From: Castor canadensis
Lineage: Eukaryota > Chordata > Mammalia > Rodentia > Castoridae
NCBI RefSeq assembly: GCF_047511655.1
Contig: NC_133394.1
Location: 144,125,343-144,189,342 of the forward strand
DNA length: 64,000 nt
Reading direction: 5' to 3'
A model generated the notes under the pieces. It was not told where the DNA came from. It worked only from the letters and a program-made list of their open reading frames with translations, and did not search any database. This document shows, piece after piece, positions 22,683 to 34,057 of this stretch. The position numbers were made by a program, and so were the translations under genes. Position 1 is the first letter of the stretch, and every line of letters starts with the position of its first letter.

Positions 22683-23032
22683 TATATATTCAACCCTCTA
22701 TAGCCACAGGTTCTGTATGCATGGATTCAAATCAACCATGAATTAAACATAGTTTGAGAAACAATTGTGCTATAAATGTACGGACATTTTTCTTGTCGTC
22801 ATTCCCTCAACAATGGAGCATAACAAGTATGGACTTAGTACTTACTGTATTAGATATTATAAGCAATCTGGACGTGACTAAAGTGTATTGGAGGATGTAC
22901 ATAGGTTATATGCAGATATGATGGTATCTTACATAAAGGCTTGGGGCTTAAGCATCTGTGGAATTTGGTATCCTGGTGGGGAAGGGAGTGTTCTGGAAGC
23001 AATACTCCAAGGATACTTAGGGATAACTGTAT
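22683..23032 (-). mobile_element. MER2-like Tigger (TcMar) DNA transposon remnant
   Basis: About 350 bp with MER2-style content: ...GCATGGATTCAAATCAACCATG near the left end, CTTGTCGTCATTCCCTCAAC and TAGATATTATAAGCAATCTG in the middle, then AGGATGTACATAGGTTATAT, AAGCATCTGTGGAATTTGGT and AGGGATAACTGTA at the right end. The ends form a decayed terminal inverted repeat. Non-autonomous, no transposase. Strand assignment is by recall of the family consensus. Confidence 0.65.
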
Positions 23033-23109
23033 TTATTTATCATATCCTTGTGTTTGGCACTTAATACCATAACTTCCATGGGCTCTGCATCCATGCCATT
23101 GCATTTGAA

Positions 23110-23330
23110 AAAGTTTTAAAATGAAAGCATGGTTAGTAACTGGAATAGTATTCCTTAAACTTTAGTTCCATAGAAATCATATGTAGAATCCTAGGCTTTG
23201 CCCCAAATGCATTCAGATTTCTAAGGTTGAGTCTTGGATATTACATCATAAGAGTACCTGATGTGATTCTGATATAGCCTCTCCAAGGATCATACTTTGA
23301 GGACACTGTAAAGGATGAGGCTATTAAGAT
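23110..23330 (+). mobile_element. hAT-Charlie-like (MER20-type) remnant
   Basis: Fits the pattern of short hAT-Charlie elements: CTTAAACTTTAGTTCCATAG, ...AGAATCCTAGGCTTTGCCCC, ...CCTGATGTGATTCTGATATA, ATCATACTTTGAGGACACTG. Ends not defined. Confidence 0.45.
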
Positions 23331-24454
23331 ACCCTTGACATTTGGACTCTATTTGAAATTTTACTGCAGTTGCCTTGTCAGTACCATAGAGTTTATTACT
23401 TCTTATTTATTATTTCACATCTGTTTTGTTAATTTAACTGAAGGCAAACACATACCTAAGAATCCTGAAACAAATTGTACCTCTGCCTCCTGCTCTGTTG
23501 TTCATTACTTTCTACTCTATACCCCTTCCATGATGAGGTGTCTAGCAAGGTTACATGGTCAGACTTGTTTTAAACAGAAAGTTAGAGATATGATAGTTTT
23601 ATAAGCTTCAAATTCTATTCCCCCTCTGAACTTTGGTTCCCTCTTCTTTAAAACTGAGTTGACAGACCTTCCTTCACAATGTTCTGAGACAACAAGGTGG
23701 CTAGTATATAGTTAGTCTTTCAATCACTGATGGCTATGGTCAAGACATAATGATACACCTTACCCTTGGAGAGGAAGATCACAGAAGCATTATGCTATAT
23801 GAAAAGGAAGAAATACCATTTCTTTGGAATGTTCAGTAAGAAACTGACAATTTTAAACTTGCGCAAATCTGATGTTCCTCATAATTAATGGCATTCCTTT
23901 TATTCCAGTCCATCCCAAACCTGACCCAAAGTAGATATTTACATTTGGCAAATAGTTCACAACCATCTCTTATTTAGTACTTGTTCACCCTGAAGACTAG
24001 GTCAATATGACCTGCTAATTTATTTTATGAGTCAGTTATTAGCTATCAAAATGTTATTTTGACAAAAGATCTGGTAGAAACAATTACGCACATTTATACT
24101 TTTTTCTGGGAATTAAATTGTCTAGTCACAAACTGCTGCTCCTTGTCTGCAACAAGAATATCTTTGCAAAGGAGAAAATTATAACTTACTATAGTATCAA
24201 ATACCTAGGAATATTTAAATTACATGAAAATGATGGTGTAATACAATTTTAACCCCTTCCAGAAAACAATTCAGGAAAAGGATTTTATTATTTTAGGTTG
24301 GAAATTGTGAAAGGAGGTCATTTGAATTATTCAAGTTGAGCTTTTTAAAAAATTACCAATGATTTCTAAGTGATTTTTCGAAGGAACAAGACATCTCCAA
24401 TGATCTCTTGGAATACTCTTATTGTTTTAGTTTAGCTTATATAATAAATTATTG

Positions 24455-24670
24455 AATACTTAGTGTGCCAGGCACTGTGAAAGCCTGTTACACTAATTAA
24501 CTCACTTAATTCTCAAAAACAGCAATACGAGGTATTATTTCTTCTCACAGTTTATAAGTGAGGACTCACACTTGTTTTTAGAGGAAAAGATTTTCCAGAG
24601 GTCACACAACAAGGAAGGATGGAGCTGGGGTGGAGAACTAAATCTGATTCTGATCTCAGAGATCTAACAC
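24455..24670 (+). mobile_element. MIR SINE remnant
   Basis: Clear MIR order: CTTAGTGTGCCAGGCACTGT, ...TTAACTCACTTAATTCTC, GAGGTATTATTTCTTC, ...CCAGAGGTCACACAAC, then ...CTAAATCTGATTCTGATCTC. Confidence 0.8.
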
Positions 24671-24984
24671 ATTGCTATTCTTCCCATTAACACTCAAAAG
24701 TGAATTAGTTTGGGAAATAAATATATGCCATTGTTTTAGGTTTTTGAAAATGGGATGCCATAAAGTCAAACAAAATATGACAGATCTTGGTAATTCCAAC
24801 TAATGGAAATCCCTGTTGTATGCATGTCTAATTTATTGGCAAATTGGTTACCTTTTCATTTCATGGTGATTATTCCAGTTTGTTTTCAGGAATTTCCCCC
24901 CAAACATTTTAGTTATTACAGTAGAATAGACTAGCACTTGCAAAGTGTAGGAAGCAATACAGCATTTTTTGTTTTTGTTTTTGC

Positions 24985-25110
24985 TTGTTTCTTCTTGGTT
25001 CTTTGAGACAGAGTTTAACTATATAGACCAGACTGGCCTTGAATTTGTGATCCTCCTGTCTCAGCCTCTGATTGCTGGAATTATAGGTATATACCACCAT
25101 GCCTGGCCAG
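24985..25110 (-). mobile_element. B1-type SINE
   Basis: Minus-strand 7SL-derived: GAGACAGAGTTTAACTATAT, CAGACTGGCCTTGAATTTGT, CTCAGCCTCTGATTGCTGG, ACCACCATGCCTGGCC. Confidence 0.85.
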
Positions 25111-25449
25111 CATTGGGTTTAATGTTTATTAGCAATGTGACTGATGCTAGTGCCTTGGTTTACCTCATATGTAAAGTATGGTATACTAGTAAAACTTTCA
25201 TAAGGTAGAGATACAGAAAATATTTTCTCTATCAAGATATAATGAATCTTAGGTATTTAGAACACTGCCTATCATTTATTTAATATTCAATAAACGTAGC
25301 TTTGCATTTGTGATTACATTTGATTTCCAAATAATTCTGAGATAGGTAATATTAATATGTCTATTTTCATCTAGAAAATCTTACTAAAATTTTCACTGGT
25401 ATATTTTGCTTTCCAGGATCCTGGGTTATAGACCATGAAAAATAAGAAG

Positions 25450-25535
25450 GTTAGGGGTCAGGGATGTAACTCCATAGCAGAGTGCTTGCTTAGCATGCGT
25501 AAGGCTCTGGTTCAATCCCAGCACCTCGAAAAATG
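25450..25535 (+). mobile_element. ID-type SINE
   Basis: GGGGTCAGGGATGTAACTCC, GCTTGCTTAGCATGCGTAAG, GCTCTGGTTCAATCCCAGC, ending ACCTCGAAAAA. Confidence 0.8.
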
Positions 25536-25619
25536 TAAGATGGTTCAACTTTTGTTAAGAGGCGCTAGAGACTAAGAGAGAAATGAAATGCCATATTATT
25601 TGTCAAATGAGTCCTTTGT

Positions 25620-26560
25620 CAGAGATCTCTGTTTGTCCCCTATGTCTTTCAACTTATTCTATAGTAATGGATTCCCTGGGTTTTGGCTTGGTAAATGGCT
25701 ACCCAGAATACATAGTCATACTTCCTATCTTCCTTGCAACTCAGTAAGCTATGTGGTGTAAGTTCTAGTTTATGGAGTATAAGTGGGGGTGTCATTCAGA
25801 AACTTTCTTGCGAGATTGCTAGAGTGTATAAACTCTTTGACTCTCTTCTTCCTTTCTTCCTTTTTACTGCCTAGAATGAAAATGCCCACCCTCTTGGAAC
25901 TTGAAAATGAAGATACACCCTAGAGTTGGTAGCACAATGAGTTGGAAGGTACTTGTGACCCTATAAACAAAATGAAGTAGAGCTGCCAAACCAAGCCTGG
26001 TATTCACATGAGTGTAGTAGCCAGCTTTCAAGAGTACCTGAAATAATCCTGGTGTCCGGTATATACACTCTTGTGTAGTCTTCTCCCACACTGTACTGGG
26101 AAGTCATGTGTCTGACCAGTAGCATAGAAGTGATGATGCGTGTCTTCTAAGATTACATTATAAAAGACTGGTTGATCTTCGGTGTTCAAACTCATTTTCA
26201 CTTGTTCTTTTTCTCGGCACTCACCTTGGGGAAATCAAACTGCCACAATTCTTAGAAAACCGTTGAAGAGTCCTGCGTGGTGAGGACCTGGGAACCTTAA
26301 TATTATAGCTTGTGAGGATCTGCCACCTCCCCACAGCCACTTGAGCAGATTTGTCAGTCCCAGTTCAGTCTTGAGATGACTGCAGTGCTGGTTGCCCACT
26401 TAGTTGCAACCTCTTAAGAGAACCTAAAGTAGAACAATGCAGTTTAAGCCCCTCCAGAATTCCTGGTCCTTTGAAATGGAAATATGTTGCTGTCTTAAGC
26501 CACTAAATTTGGGGTAATTTGTTCTGCAAGAATAAATGATTAATACAAATACATGAGAAA
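25620..26560. other. Repeat-like stretch of unresolved family
   Basis: Moderately repetitive-looking sequence ending in TCTTAAGCCACTAAATTTGG and ...AATAAATGATTAATAC, a phrase common at the 3' end of ancient LTR or L1-like elements. No coding exon recognised. I cannot assign a family. Confidence 0.3.
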
Positions 26561-26769
26561 AAGAAAATAAAACCTTATCTTGTACAAGCCACTATCATTT
26601 TGTATTTTCTGTCACTTGTACCCAAACTAAGGTCCTTTTTTAGTTAAATTAATTTGTAGAATTAACCTAAAGAAATAACTTTCAAGGTACTATACTGAGG
26701 GTTCCCAGAAATTGAGAACAGGCAAAGGCCAAAGAGAACATCTTATCCAACCTCCTTATTTTACAGGTA

Positions 26770-26930
26770 AAAAGTAAGAGCTACCATTTAGTATTTCTTA
26801 TGCCCGGCTCTCTGCTTAGTTCTACACATTTCATTGTCAGGATAATCTGTGAGGTAGGGACTCATTCCATTTTACATCTGAAGAGACTGGGTCCATACTC
26901 CTACCCATTTTACTTTACAGTCTCTCTACC
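26770..26930 (+). mobile_element. MIR SINE remnant
   Basis: GAGCTACCATTTAGTATTTC, ...CTGCTTAGTTCTACACATTT, CTGTGAGGTAGGGACTCATT, TTTTACATCTGAAGAGAC. Confidence 0.65.
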
Positions 26931-27249
26931 GTTAAAGAGTACTTTAAAAATGATTCCAAGGATGATAGAACACATACTTAGTGTGGGTTCTGTACCCAGC
27001 ACCAAATAGAAAACAAATCAATTATAACTATATGTCAGAGTTTTGTTATAATCTTGCACACTGGGGAAAAGATCTAAAGTAGTCCAAAGAATCAACTTGG
27101 TAGATATATTTTTGGACAAGTGGATGAAGCTAGTTATAGTTTAACTGGTTACATAAAGAAAATAATGACTGATTAAAGATCACCTGACTCTTGACTGGCT
27201 TATCTGGTTAGTTGGTGACTGGTTTCTCAGAATAGGTAAGCACTTATGT

Positions 27250-27420
27250 TTTTGCATGTGTTGTTCTTTAATAATATTAATTATTTAGCACTCCTTATCA
27301 TTCATTAGCATCCCACACCAAGTCTGCAGGTGAGAAAACTGAGGCCTCAGAATAGGCAAGTGATTAGCTCACAGGCCCAGGTAAGCAGAGGTGAGACCAG
27401 AACTCAGGTCAGTGTTTTAT
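27250..27420 (+). mobile_element. MIR SINE remnant
   Basis: MIR core and tail: AGGTGAGAAAACTGAGGCCT, CAAGTGATTAGCTCACAGGC, CAGAACTCAGGTCAGTG. Confidence 0.65.
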
Positions 27421-27522
27421 ATATTAACTAAGCTGTTCCAAAAAAAAAGACAGTTTTCAGTTATTGAAGAGGAATCCCTGTCTTTCCACCTACATAGCTC
27501 TCAGCATTTTAAAATTTTTAGA

Positions 27523-27612
27523 GAGATGGGCTGGAGGTGTGGTTCAAGTGTTAGAGCACCTGCCTAGAAAGCCCTTGGTTCAAACCCCAGTACCACCAAC
27601 AACAAAAAATTT
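27523..27612 (+). mobile_element. ID-type SINE
   Basis: GGGCTGGAGGTGTGGTTCAA, AGCACCTGCCTAGAAAGCCC, GGTTCAAACCCCAGTACCAC, then an A-rich tail. Confidence 0.85.
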
Positions 27613-28039
27613 TTTTTCAGTGAGTTGTTTTATTTAACTGGGAATATTTTTTTGTACTCTGTTTTGAGATTTTTGTCTTTTTGTTTTCATCAGGGGTAGG
27701 AAAGAGGAAACAACTGATATTTCCCTAAATACTTTTTTTTCCTCCTCTCTTTGGACAGGGATTAAGCAATCGCCTGCCAGATTTCATCATTATGATGAAT
27801 GTAAACCCGACTATTTACAGGAAGCTTATCATTCTTTTTCATTCCAGAAACTTGTGATACTTTCCCTTACTACATGGTGCAAACAGTTCACTGAGTCATC
27901 CATAAAGCTAGCTACCTTTCCCTCAGGCAATACACACTACACCCTGCAAGCCAGCCCATAACAGAGCCTTCGATTGTTGGAATGGAAGCCAAAGAGTTGG
28001 TGTTGAGTTAGCAATATTTATTATGAACAAGATAGGTAG

Positions 28040-28130
28040 GGGCTGGCTGGGGATGTTATTCAGTAGTAGAGAGCTTCCTAATATGCACAAGACCCTAGGT
28101 TCAGTCTCCAGCTCTGCAATAAACAAATGA
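28040..28130 (+). mobile_element. ID-type SINE
   Basis: GGCTGGGGATGTTATTCAGT, CCTAATATGCACAAGACCCT, AGGTTCAGTCTCCAGCTCTG, AATAAACAAATG tail. Confidence 0.75.
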
Positions 28131-28804
28131 CACACCATAAAAAAGATAGTGACAGCCCAGATATGTTTAAGAAACAGAAAGCTCTTGTCTCTGGAGTGTT
28201 TGTAAAGAAGGATGGAACCATTTATACATTAAATCTCCAGATTTGTAAGGAAGCAAAGTATGGTTTTATCATTATCGAAACTACTTGTCATCAAAAGGTG
28301 ATCTAAGGAATAAAGTTTATTCCATATTTGGACACTTGAGTTGTTTATGCTGTAATTTACATTCTTTTGGGAGAAGGAATTGGAATTCTGGGTAAAGAGG
28401 TGCCCCCAGGTGAGCCTCACCTAATACCCAGTTTAGGAATGACATCTTGCTTCAGGGACCAAAATGAAAACCCTTGAAAGGTAGAAAACAATTGTTCAAA
28501 GTCTGGGCTTCAAATATAGCACATTGGGATTATTTTTTTCTGAAAAACCGTTTATGTACACTGAAAAACAAAAATTTTTTTGTAAAGGTTTTAAAATGTC
28601 CATTCATTCATGTAGCAAGAAATATATTTTGCCTACTATGTATGCCTGCCACTTGTTCTGGTGATATGGATAAAGGCAGATATAAGCACATTACAAAACC
28701 AGGTACTTAAAATTGCCAAGAAATGAGATAAAGTCATTAGTAGATTAGTCTTTTATTCATGTCATAGTTCTGATTTTTTTCTTGTGTTAAAAATATTACA
28801 TAGT

Positions 28805-29090
28805 GCTCTTTCCAGCCAGTGCAGAGTGATGGGCATCTCTTGGGACAATGGGCACAATTGCTGCAAGATGAGTGCAGGAGAAAGCTCTGCTGTAAGAAGT
28901 GGAAGTATGTGCTGGGTTGCCCTGCTCCTGACACTAAGATTGGCTCCCACCCCAGGCACATAGCCCAAGTTCCAGGAGGCAACAAGAAGTACTTCATTCT
29001 GGGGCTGGCTGTGGGGAACTTCTATGGTTCTGATCCTCAATAAACAAGGATCATTGATGTCATGTACAGCACATCCAATAATGAAGTGGG
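28805..29090 (+). pseudogene. RPS8P: RPS8 processed pseudogene, 3'-truncated
   Basis: A retrocopy of the ribosomal protein eS8 (RPS8) mRNA. It opens with the RPS8 5' UTR (CTCTTTCCAGCCAGTGCAGA, 28805), followed by an ATG at 28829 and a MGIS.DN.H-like start. The best-preserved part encodes KKWKYVLG.PA.DTKIG and VPGGNKKYF.LGLAVGNF, matching RPS8 KKRKYELGRPAANTKIG and VRGGNKKYRALRLDVGNF. Homology continues as TRIIDVMYSTSNNE and fades near 29,090, so roughly the last 60% of the coding sequence is absent. A frame slip after the start and an in-frame stop (TAA, about 29,041) make it non-coding. There are no introns, as expected for a retrocopy. Loss of the 3' end, not the 5' end, is unusual for a target-primed insertion; the adjoining antisense MaLR LTR at 29.2 kb suggests later deletion or replacement. 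Confidence 0.88.
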
Positions 29091-29209
29091 GAGCCACCTC
29101 TAGGGAAGAAAGCTCCATACATTAGAAAAGTGCACAGCATGTAGTACCCATATTCCAATCCGGTGCTCTATCCTTCATGTCAAGAATACAAGCCATATGC
29201 TCCAAATAT

Positions 29210-29590
29210 ATTGCCTTAGTCAGCTTTCTGTTACTGTAACAAATACCTGAGATAAGTTATAAAGAGAAAAAGTTTTGTTTGATGGCCACTTTTGGAGGTT
29301 TTGGGTCATGATTGGTTAGCCCTGATGCTTTCGGACCTGTGTGAGGCAGCAATCATGGTGGCAGTGGGAGGCAAAACCTCATCTCATGGCTGGGGCATGA
29401 AAGAGGAAGAAGAAGGGGCTGGTGTCCCAATATCTCCTTCAAGGGCACACCCTCAATGACTGGAAGACTTCCACTAGGCTCCACCTTTTAAAGATTTCCC
29501 CACCTTTCAATAGCATCATAGGAGGGGGACCAAGCTTTTGGGGGACACAGGCAAACTTAAAGATCTGAAAATGGACACTAAGACTCATTG
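29210..29590 (-). mobile_element. MaLR-like LTR fossil (antisense)
   Basis: AGTCAGCTTTCTGTTACTGT, AACAAATACCTGAGATAAGT, ...CATCTCATGGCTGGGGCATG, ...GGACCAAGCTTTTGGGGGAC. Complement of a MaLR-style LTR; solo and degraded. Confidence 0.6.
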
Positions 29591-30496
29591 TGGGCACAAA
29601 AGAGCCACTAATCAGGAAAATGCCCAAGGTAAGAAGACATGTTCTCAACTTTCTAGCCTTTAAAGAGTTCTGGTAACAACTTTGGCTGGCCATGAAAACC
29701 TAGCCAAAGCAAGGGTGTTCTGTGTGTGTCATGCAGGAAATGGCACAGGGACTTGATGGTGGTCTAAGGAATAGAACCCGGGAAGAACTCATTGAAATGG
29801 CTACCTAATGACAAGCTGGGGGACTTCTATGTCAGAAGGATTAGATCATATAGCAGGAGATGGAGCCAAAGATCGCTAGGCACAGGTATAGGAAGCATCT
29901 TGGTATGTCTGTGAAGGAGGATGGGCCTCCCAGAAACTGTACATAATAACTCTGGTATTACAGATTAGAGGTGGTTAATGTTAATTAAATCAAAAGCTTA
30001 AAAAAATCTTAAATGTTTTCCAACTCATAATTTTGGGAAATTTTTTGTTAAAATTTGGCGGGATATGAAGTTCCCCTCCAAATCAGATACAGCTTAGTCA
30101 CTAAAAAACAGTGGACGGCTACTGTTATCATTTTGATATATGTAAAAAAATATTAAAACTGCTCATTTATAAGAAAGGTATATAACTGCTTTCTATTTCA
30201 GAATCACAGCTTGCAAGTTTCTGTTATAATTCTAGAAATATTTTCTCCATAAATGAGAGCATATTTAACAATGTTCTTTCTGCTTTTTTTTTTTTTTTTA
30301 CTTGAGAGTGAATCTTGGCTTCATTTCACATCAGCAAATAGAGATCAAGCTTATGCTTTTTATAGAGGCATATTTTTCAATCAAATGGATGTGCCATAAT
30401 TTATCTAATACCCAGTATCTTACTGATGGACATTTATTGTTCCATTTTTATCAGTGTGAGAAAAATTGTATTGTGTCTTTGGAACAAGTCTTTCTT

Positions 30497-30865
30497 TCTG
30501 TATTGCTATGCCTGATTTGTATCTCCTCAAAATTCTTACCTTTAAGCCCTAGCCACTGATACCTGGAATGTGACTGTATTTGGAGATTTGGCCTTTAAAG
30601 AGGTGGTTAAGTTAAAAGTGAGGTAGTTGGAGGGACAATCCAATATGACTGATATCCTTATAAGAATAGGATCAGACATATACACACAGAGAGAAGGAGG
30701 CCATCTGCAAGCTGCGGAGAGAGGCCTCAGAAGAAAACAAACCAGTTAACACCTTGTTCTTGGACTTCTTGGACTTCAGACAGTGAGAAAATAAATTTCT
30801 GATGTCTCCGTTAAAGTCACCCAGTATGTGGTATTTTGTTATGGCAGTCATAATAAATAAATAAA
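30497..30865 (+). mobile_element. MaLR LTR fossil, MLT1-like
   Basis: TATTGCTATGCCTGATTTGT, GGAATGTGACTGTATTTGG, CCAATATGACTGATATCCTT, ...GACAGTGAGAAAATAAATTT and GTGGTATTTTGTTATGGCAG. Same subfamily style as the LTR at 7.46 kb. Confidence 0.75.
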
Positions 30866-30975
30866 CATGGCAAAGAGCAACATGTCTATAATTATATAGT
30901 AAAAATCAATGGGGGAAATAAATTCAGTTTAATTGAAACAAAATTGTGCAAGGATTTGGGGGAAACTATAGACAA

Positions 30976-30977
<2 letters not shown>

Positions 30978-31014
<37 letters not shown>

Positions 31015-31023
31015 TACACACAT
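30978..31023. repeat. (AT)n then (CA)n compound microsatellite
   Basis: Alternating AT from 30978 to about 31006, followed by CACACACATACACACATA. Confidence 0.95.
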
Positions 31024-32539
31024 ATGTACATATATTTTATTGACTAAGGTCCTTTTGTATATGAAGTATGGTAAAGGAAAATTGAAAAAAAAAACATAGC
31101 ACTTGGCATTGCATTTTGACTCACTAGCTATCTTTTAATACCATTATTCATACTCAAACCTTACTCTTTAATCAACATAACTTGCTGCAGCAGTTTATGA
31201 TTGGCTATTTTGACAGGACAGTGAGGATGAACTCTGGTACTGAGAAAGGACTATAATTCCAAATGTTTTATAATTGCAACATTCTTTCATTGCTTAGGTT
31301 TATAACCAACCCTGTACTGGGAAGTGCTGTCACTTACTGGAATTAGAGTTAAATGTCTTAGGATTGATTGCTCTTACTAAAAATTGTTCTCTCCCAGAAC
31401 CCTCAAAACTAAAGTTGGAAAATTCTACAGAAAAGGCCTTGTGTCATTATATTTTTAGTTTGCCAGGTAATGATTTAACTTTTTCTTTTTTTAAGCTTTT
31501 TCAGAGAGATTGACTGGCAGCAGTGGTGAAGAGAGAGACCTACCAATCTTACAAGGCACTCTACCATGTGGATTTTCCACTGCGCTGCTCACAGCTTATC
31601 CAGTTTCCTTGTTGTGGTCAATGGCCAGATGGCCTGTTAGAATTTGTCTTGCGTCATATCTGAAGAAATCATATAGAGAGGTAACTAAATGGACAGCCTT
31701 CGCCCTGGTAGAATTTCCTATCTGCTCTAGTAGTAGGCATCACAGTGACACCAACCAATGTCTGTGTCTCAGTTAAACTTCAATATAATCATATTTTCTG
31801 TGTATCAGATGATTAATTGCTACATTACTCAGCAGATGGACATATGTTAACAGCTTCATTCAAAAGGAGAAATGACCTACAGGCCTTTTTAAAAAATCAC
31901 TTTCTTTCATTTTGGCATCTTAAGCAAATTTCTTGAAACAGCCAGAGTCCAAAGTAGCTGTTACTACTCTTTGACCTACTACACAGCTTCAGAAAGGGGT
32001 TACAGTGAAACTGTGTGTGGATAGATATTTTTGTTGTTAAACACCTTCTGAATGTGCCTGGTTCCAAGGATAAGCTAGTGAACACCACAGATGCAGATAG
32101 GTGAATGGGAAGCACAACATTCGGTGTATTAAAAGTCAGTTAAAAAGAAGAAATTACAAGAATGCCATGAAGTTCCTTTATTCCTTCTTTCTTTATTCCA
32201 CAAATATTTGAGGGTGTCTTTTGAGGGATATTAAAGTACAGAGACAAAGCCCTAGTGAAAGAGCAAAGGAAAATACAGGGAAAAAAACAGCATGAGAGGG
32301 TAACAGGGAGAGGGAGAGAGTAATCTGTCAAGGACTTTGTCTCTTTTTCTGTTCCATAAGCATTTGTTTCTTTAGGATAAACTATATAAAGCCATCTCTG
32401 TATCTCAACTTACATAGTAACTGGGAGAGTACTGTCAGACCCAGATTTATATGACCATATTATTCACTTCTTAATTTGTGAGCCCAGCAAGTACCAGAAT
32501 GTTGATAGTTTGTGTTTTGTCTAATATTAATACTTTACA

Positions 32540-32765
32540 GACAGTATTTACTTTGTGCCACATAAACCTATAAGCACTTAAAATTCGCTTAATCCTCACA
32601 AAAATTCCATGAAGCAGGTATTTTTAATCCCTATTTTATATAAAAGGATACCAAGGCACAGAGAAGTCATGAAATTTGCCCAACGTCCTACAACTAGTCC
32701 TTGTTGAAACCAGGAACCGAACTTCCATTTCTAGAGTCTGTGTTGCCTACTGCTCACAATGTCTG
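32540..32765 (+). mobile_element. MIR SINE, relatively complete
   Basis: Near full-length MIR: TTACTTTGTGCCACATAAAC, TCGCTTAATCCTCACAAAAA, CATGAAGCAGGTATTTTTAA, AAGGCACAGAGAAGTCATGA, GCCCAACGTCCTACAACTAG, ACCAGGAACCGAACTTCC. Confidence 0.8.
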
Positions 32766-33973
32766 TCAATAAATGACACATGGTAAAATTAGAACTAAGC
32801 AGATACTGCAGTGCAAGTCTCTTTCTCTTTCTGCTCCATCATTCCTATTCGTGGAACCCCCTGTTGTCATGAAATCGTGGTAGATAACGAGGGGCTACAA
32901 GGGTAAACACAGCCTATCTGGTTTTTGCCCTCTTGGAGCTCATGGCAATTAAATAACATACCCTTCCCAAGGCCCTCAACCTTGCCTATTTCTTCTGTTT
33001 CCCTCCCTGAATCATCAAGGGTTGATGATGGGTTGAGTGGAGAAGGAGTCTCCTGGAGAGCTGGGGCGCGGACAGATGACCTATGGGGATGAGGCAGCTT
33101 GACCTTTCTTTGGGCAGTGATTTAAGTCTCTTCCTTTCTCTGTGAGCCTCGGCTTAAAATGGCGGGACTTGTACCAAGGCCGTTTTCCTGCCCTCCCCCA
33201 CCCCGGGCCCATCCGGCTAATCCACGATCCTGCGGTCTGTCCTGCGCTTCAGGACCCTCGGGTCACTGGCCGGACAATGTCCTCGTCCCTGGGCTTCTGC
33301 AGCCCAAGCGGCCCTTCCTCCCGACCCCCATGTTGCCGCGGGCCCAGTCACGCGCGTTTCCCGTGTGGACCACACGTTCTTGGGAGCGTCTAAGTCCTGA
33401 TCACTCAGCCCCTAGGCGGGAGCCAGGCGAGGCCCTGACCAACATGGCCAGGGGTGTGTGTTGGGGGGGGGGGCGACCCTCGAAGACCTCAGTATGGCGA
33501 ATGGCGGCTCGAGGGGGTTGGGTTGCGAGCGCGCGCGCGCGCTGCCCACCCAGGCCAAGGGGTCACTTGGCCAGGCGCCCAAGCCCGAACCCCGACCTTT
33601 GCGTCTGCTGTCTCGGCCTCATGGGGCTGGTGGGCGGCGCGGCAAGGCCGAGAACGCCCCCAGAACGTTTTTAGGAGGCGAAACAACAGGGAGACTCGGT
33701 TTCTTGCCGCGCACACTAAGACAAGGAATTCGGAGAGCGGAGGCGGGAGGTGGAAGACGCCGGGAGCCTGCCCGCGCGCCGGTCACGTGCGCCGCAGGCA
33801 CCGCATGGCGTCGGCCCGCGCGCGCCCGCGTCTCGGCCGGCCCGGCAGCTCGGGCGCGCGCGCCGACGGGGCGGGCGCATGCGCAGGGGGGCGCGCCGCC
33901 TCTGCCCCGCGGCGAGGGTGTCTATGGAGAGGCGGCGGCCGCGGCTGCTGAGGCGGAGGCTGAGGCAGTGGCG

Positions 33974-34057
33974 ATGGCGCCCTTCCCTGAAGAAGTGGAC
34001 GTCTTCACCGCCCCACACTGGCGGATGAAGCAGTTGGTGGGGCGATACTGCGACAAG
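33974..34057 (+). CDS. FBXL5: FBXL5 coding exon 1 (residues 1-28)
   Basis: Encodes [11 protein letters not shown].. to ..GRYCDK. The start ATG (33974) follows GGCG and is the conserved FBXL5 start. His15, the first iron ligand of the hemerythrin-like domain, is encoded here (TAPH). The exon ends in phase 0 at donor GTAATA (34058). Confidence 0.97.

Larger units (their letters stand above)
939..33100. other. Gene-poor stretch between NCAPG exon 1 and the FBXL5 CpG island
   Basis: About 32 kb with no recognisable protein-coding exon of any host gene. The content is repeats and two retropseudogenes, listed separately. FAM200B, which lies upstream of FBXL5 in human, has a long single coding exon that is not present here. 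Parts not listed separately (for example 2,000-3,280, 10,800-12,600, 14,780-16,600, 17,010-18,480, 23,350-24,450, 31,030-32,500) are AT-rich sequence in which I see only vague old-repeat resemblance. Confidence 0.7.

Noticed and set aside
31510-31776. An 88-codon frame with ordinary amino-acid composition
   Set aside because: No family recognised, no convincing splice sites around it, and no support beyond openness.
939-33100. A search for FAM200B, BST1 or DCAF16 coding exons as expected neighbours
   Set aside because: No frame resembling these proteins as I recall them is present. FAM200B has a long single coding exon that would have been obvious.
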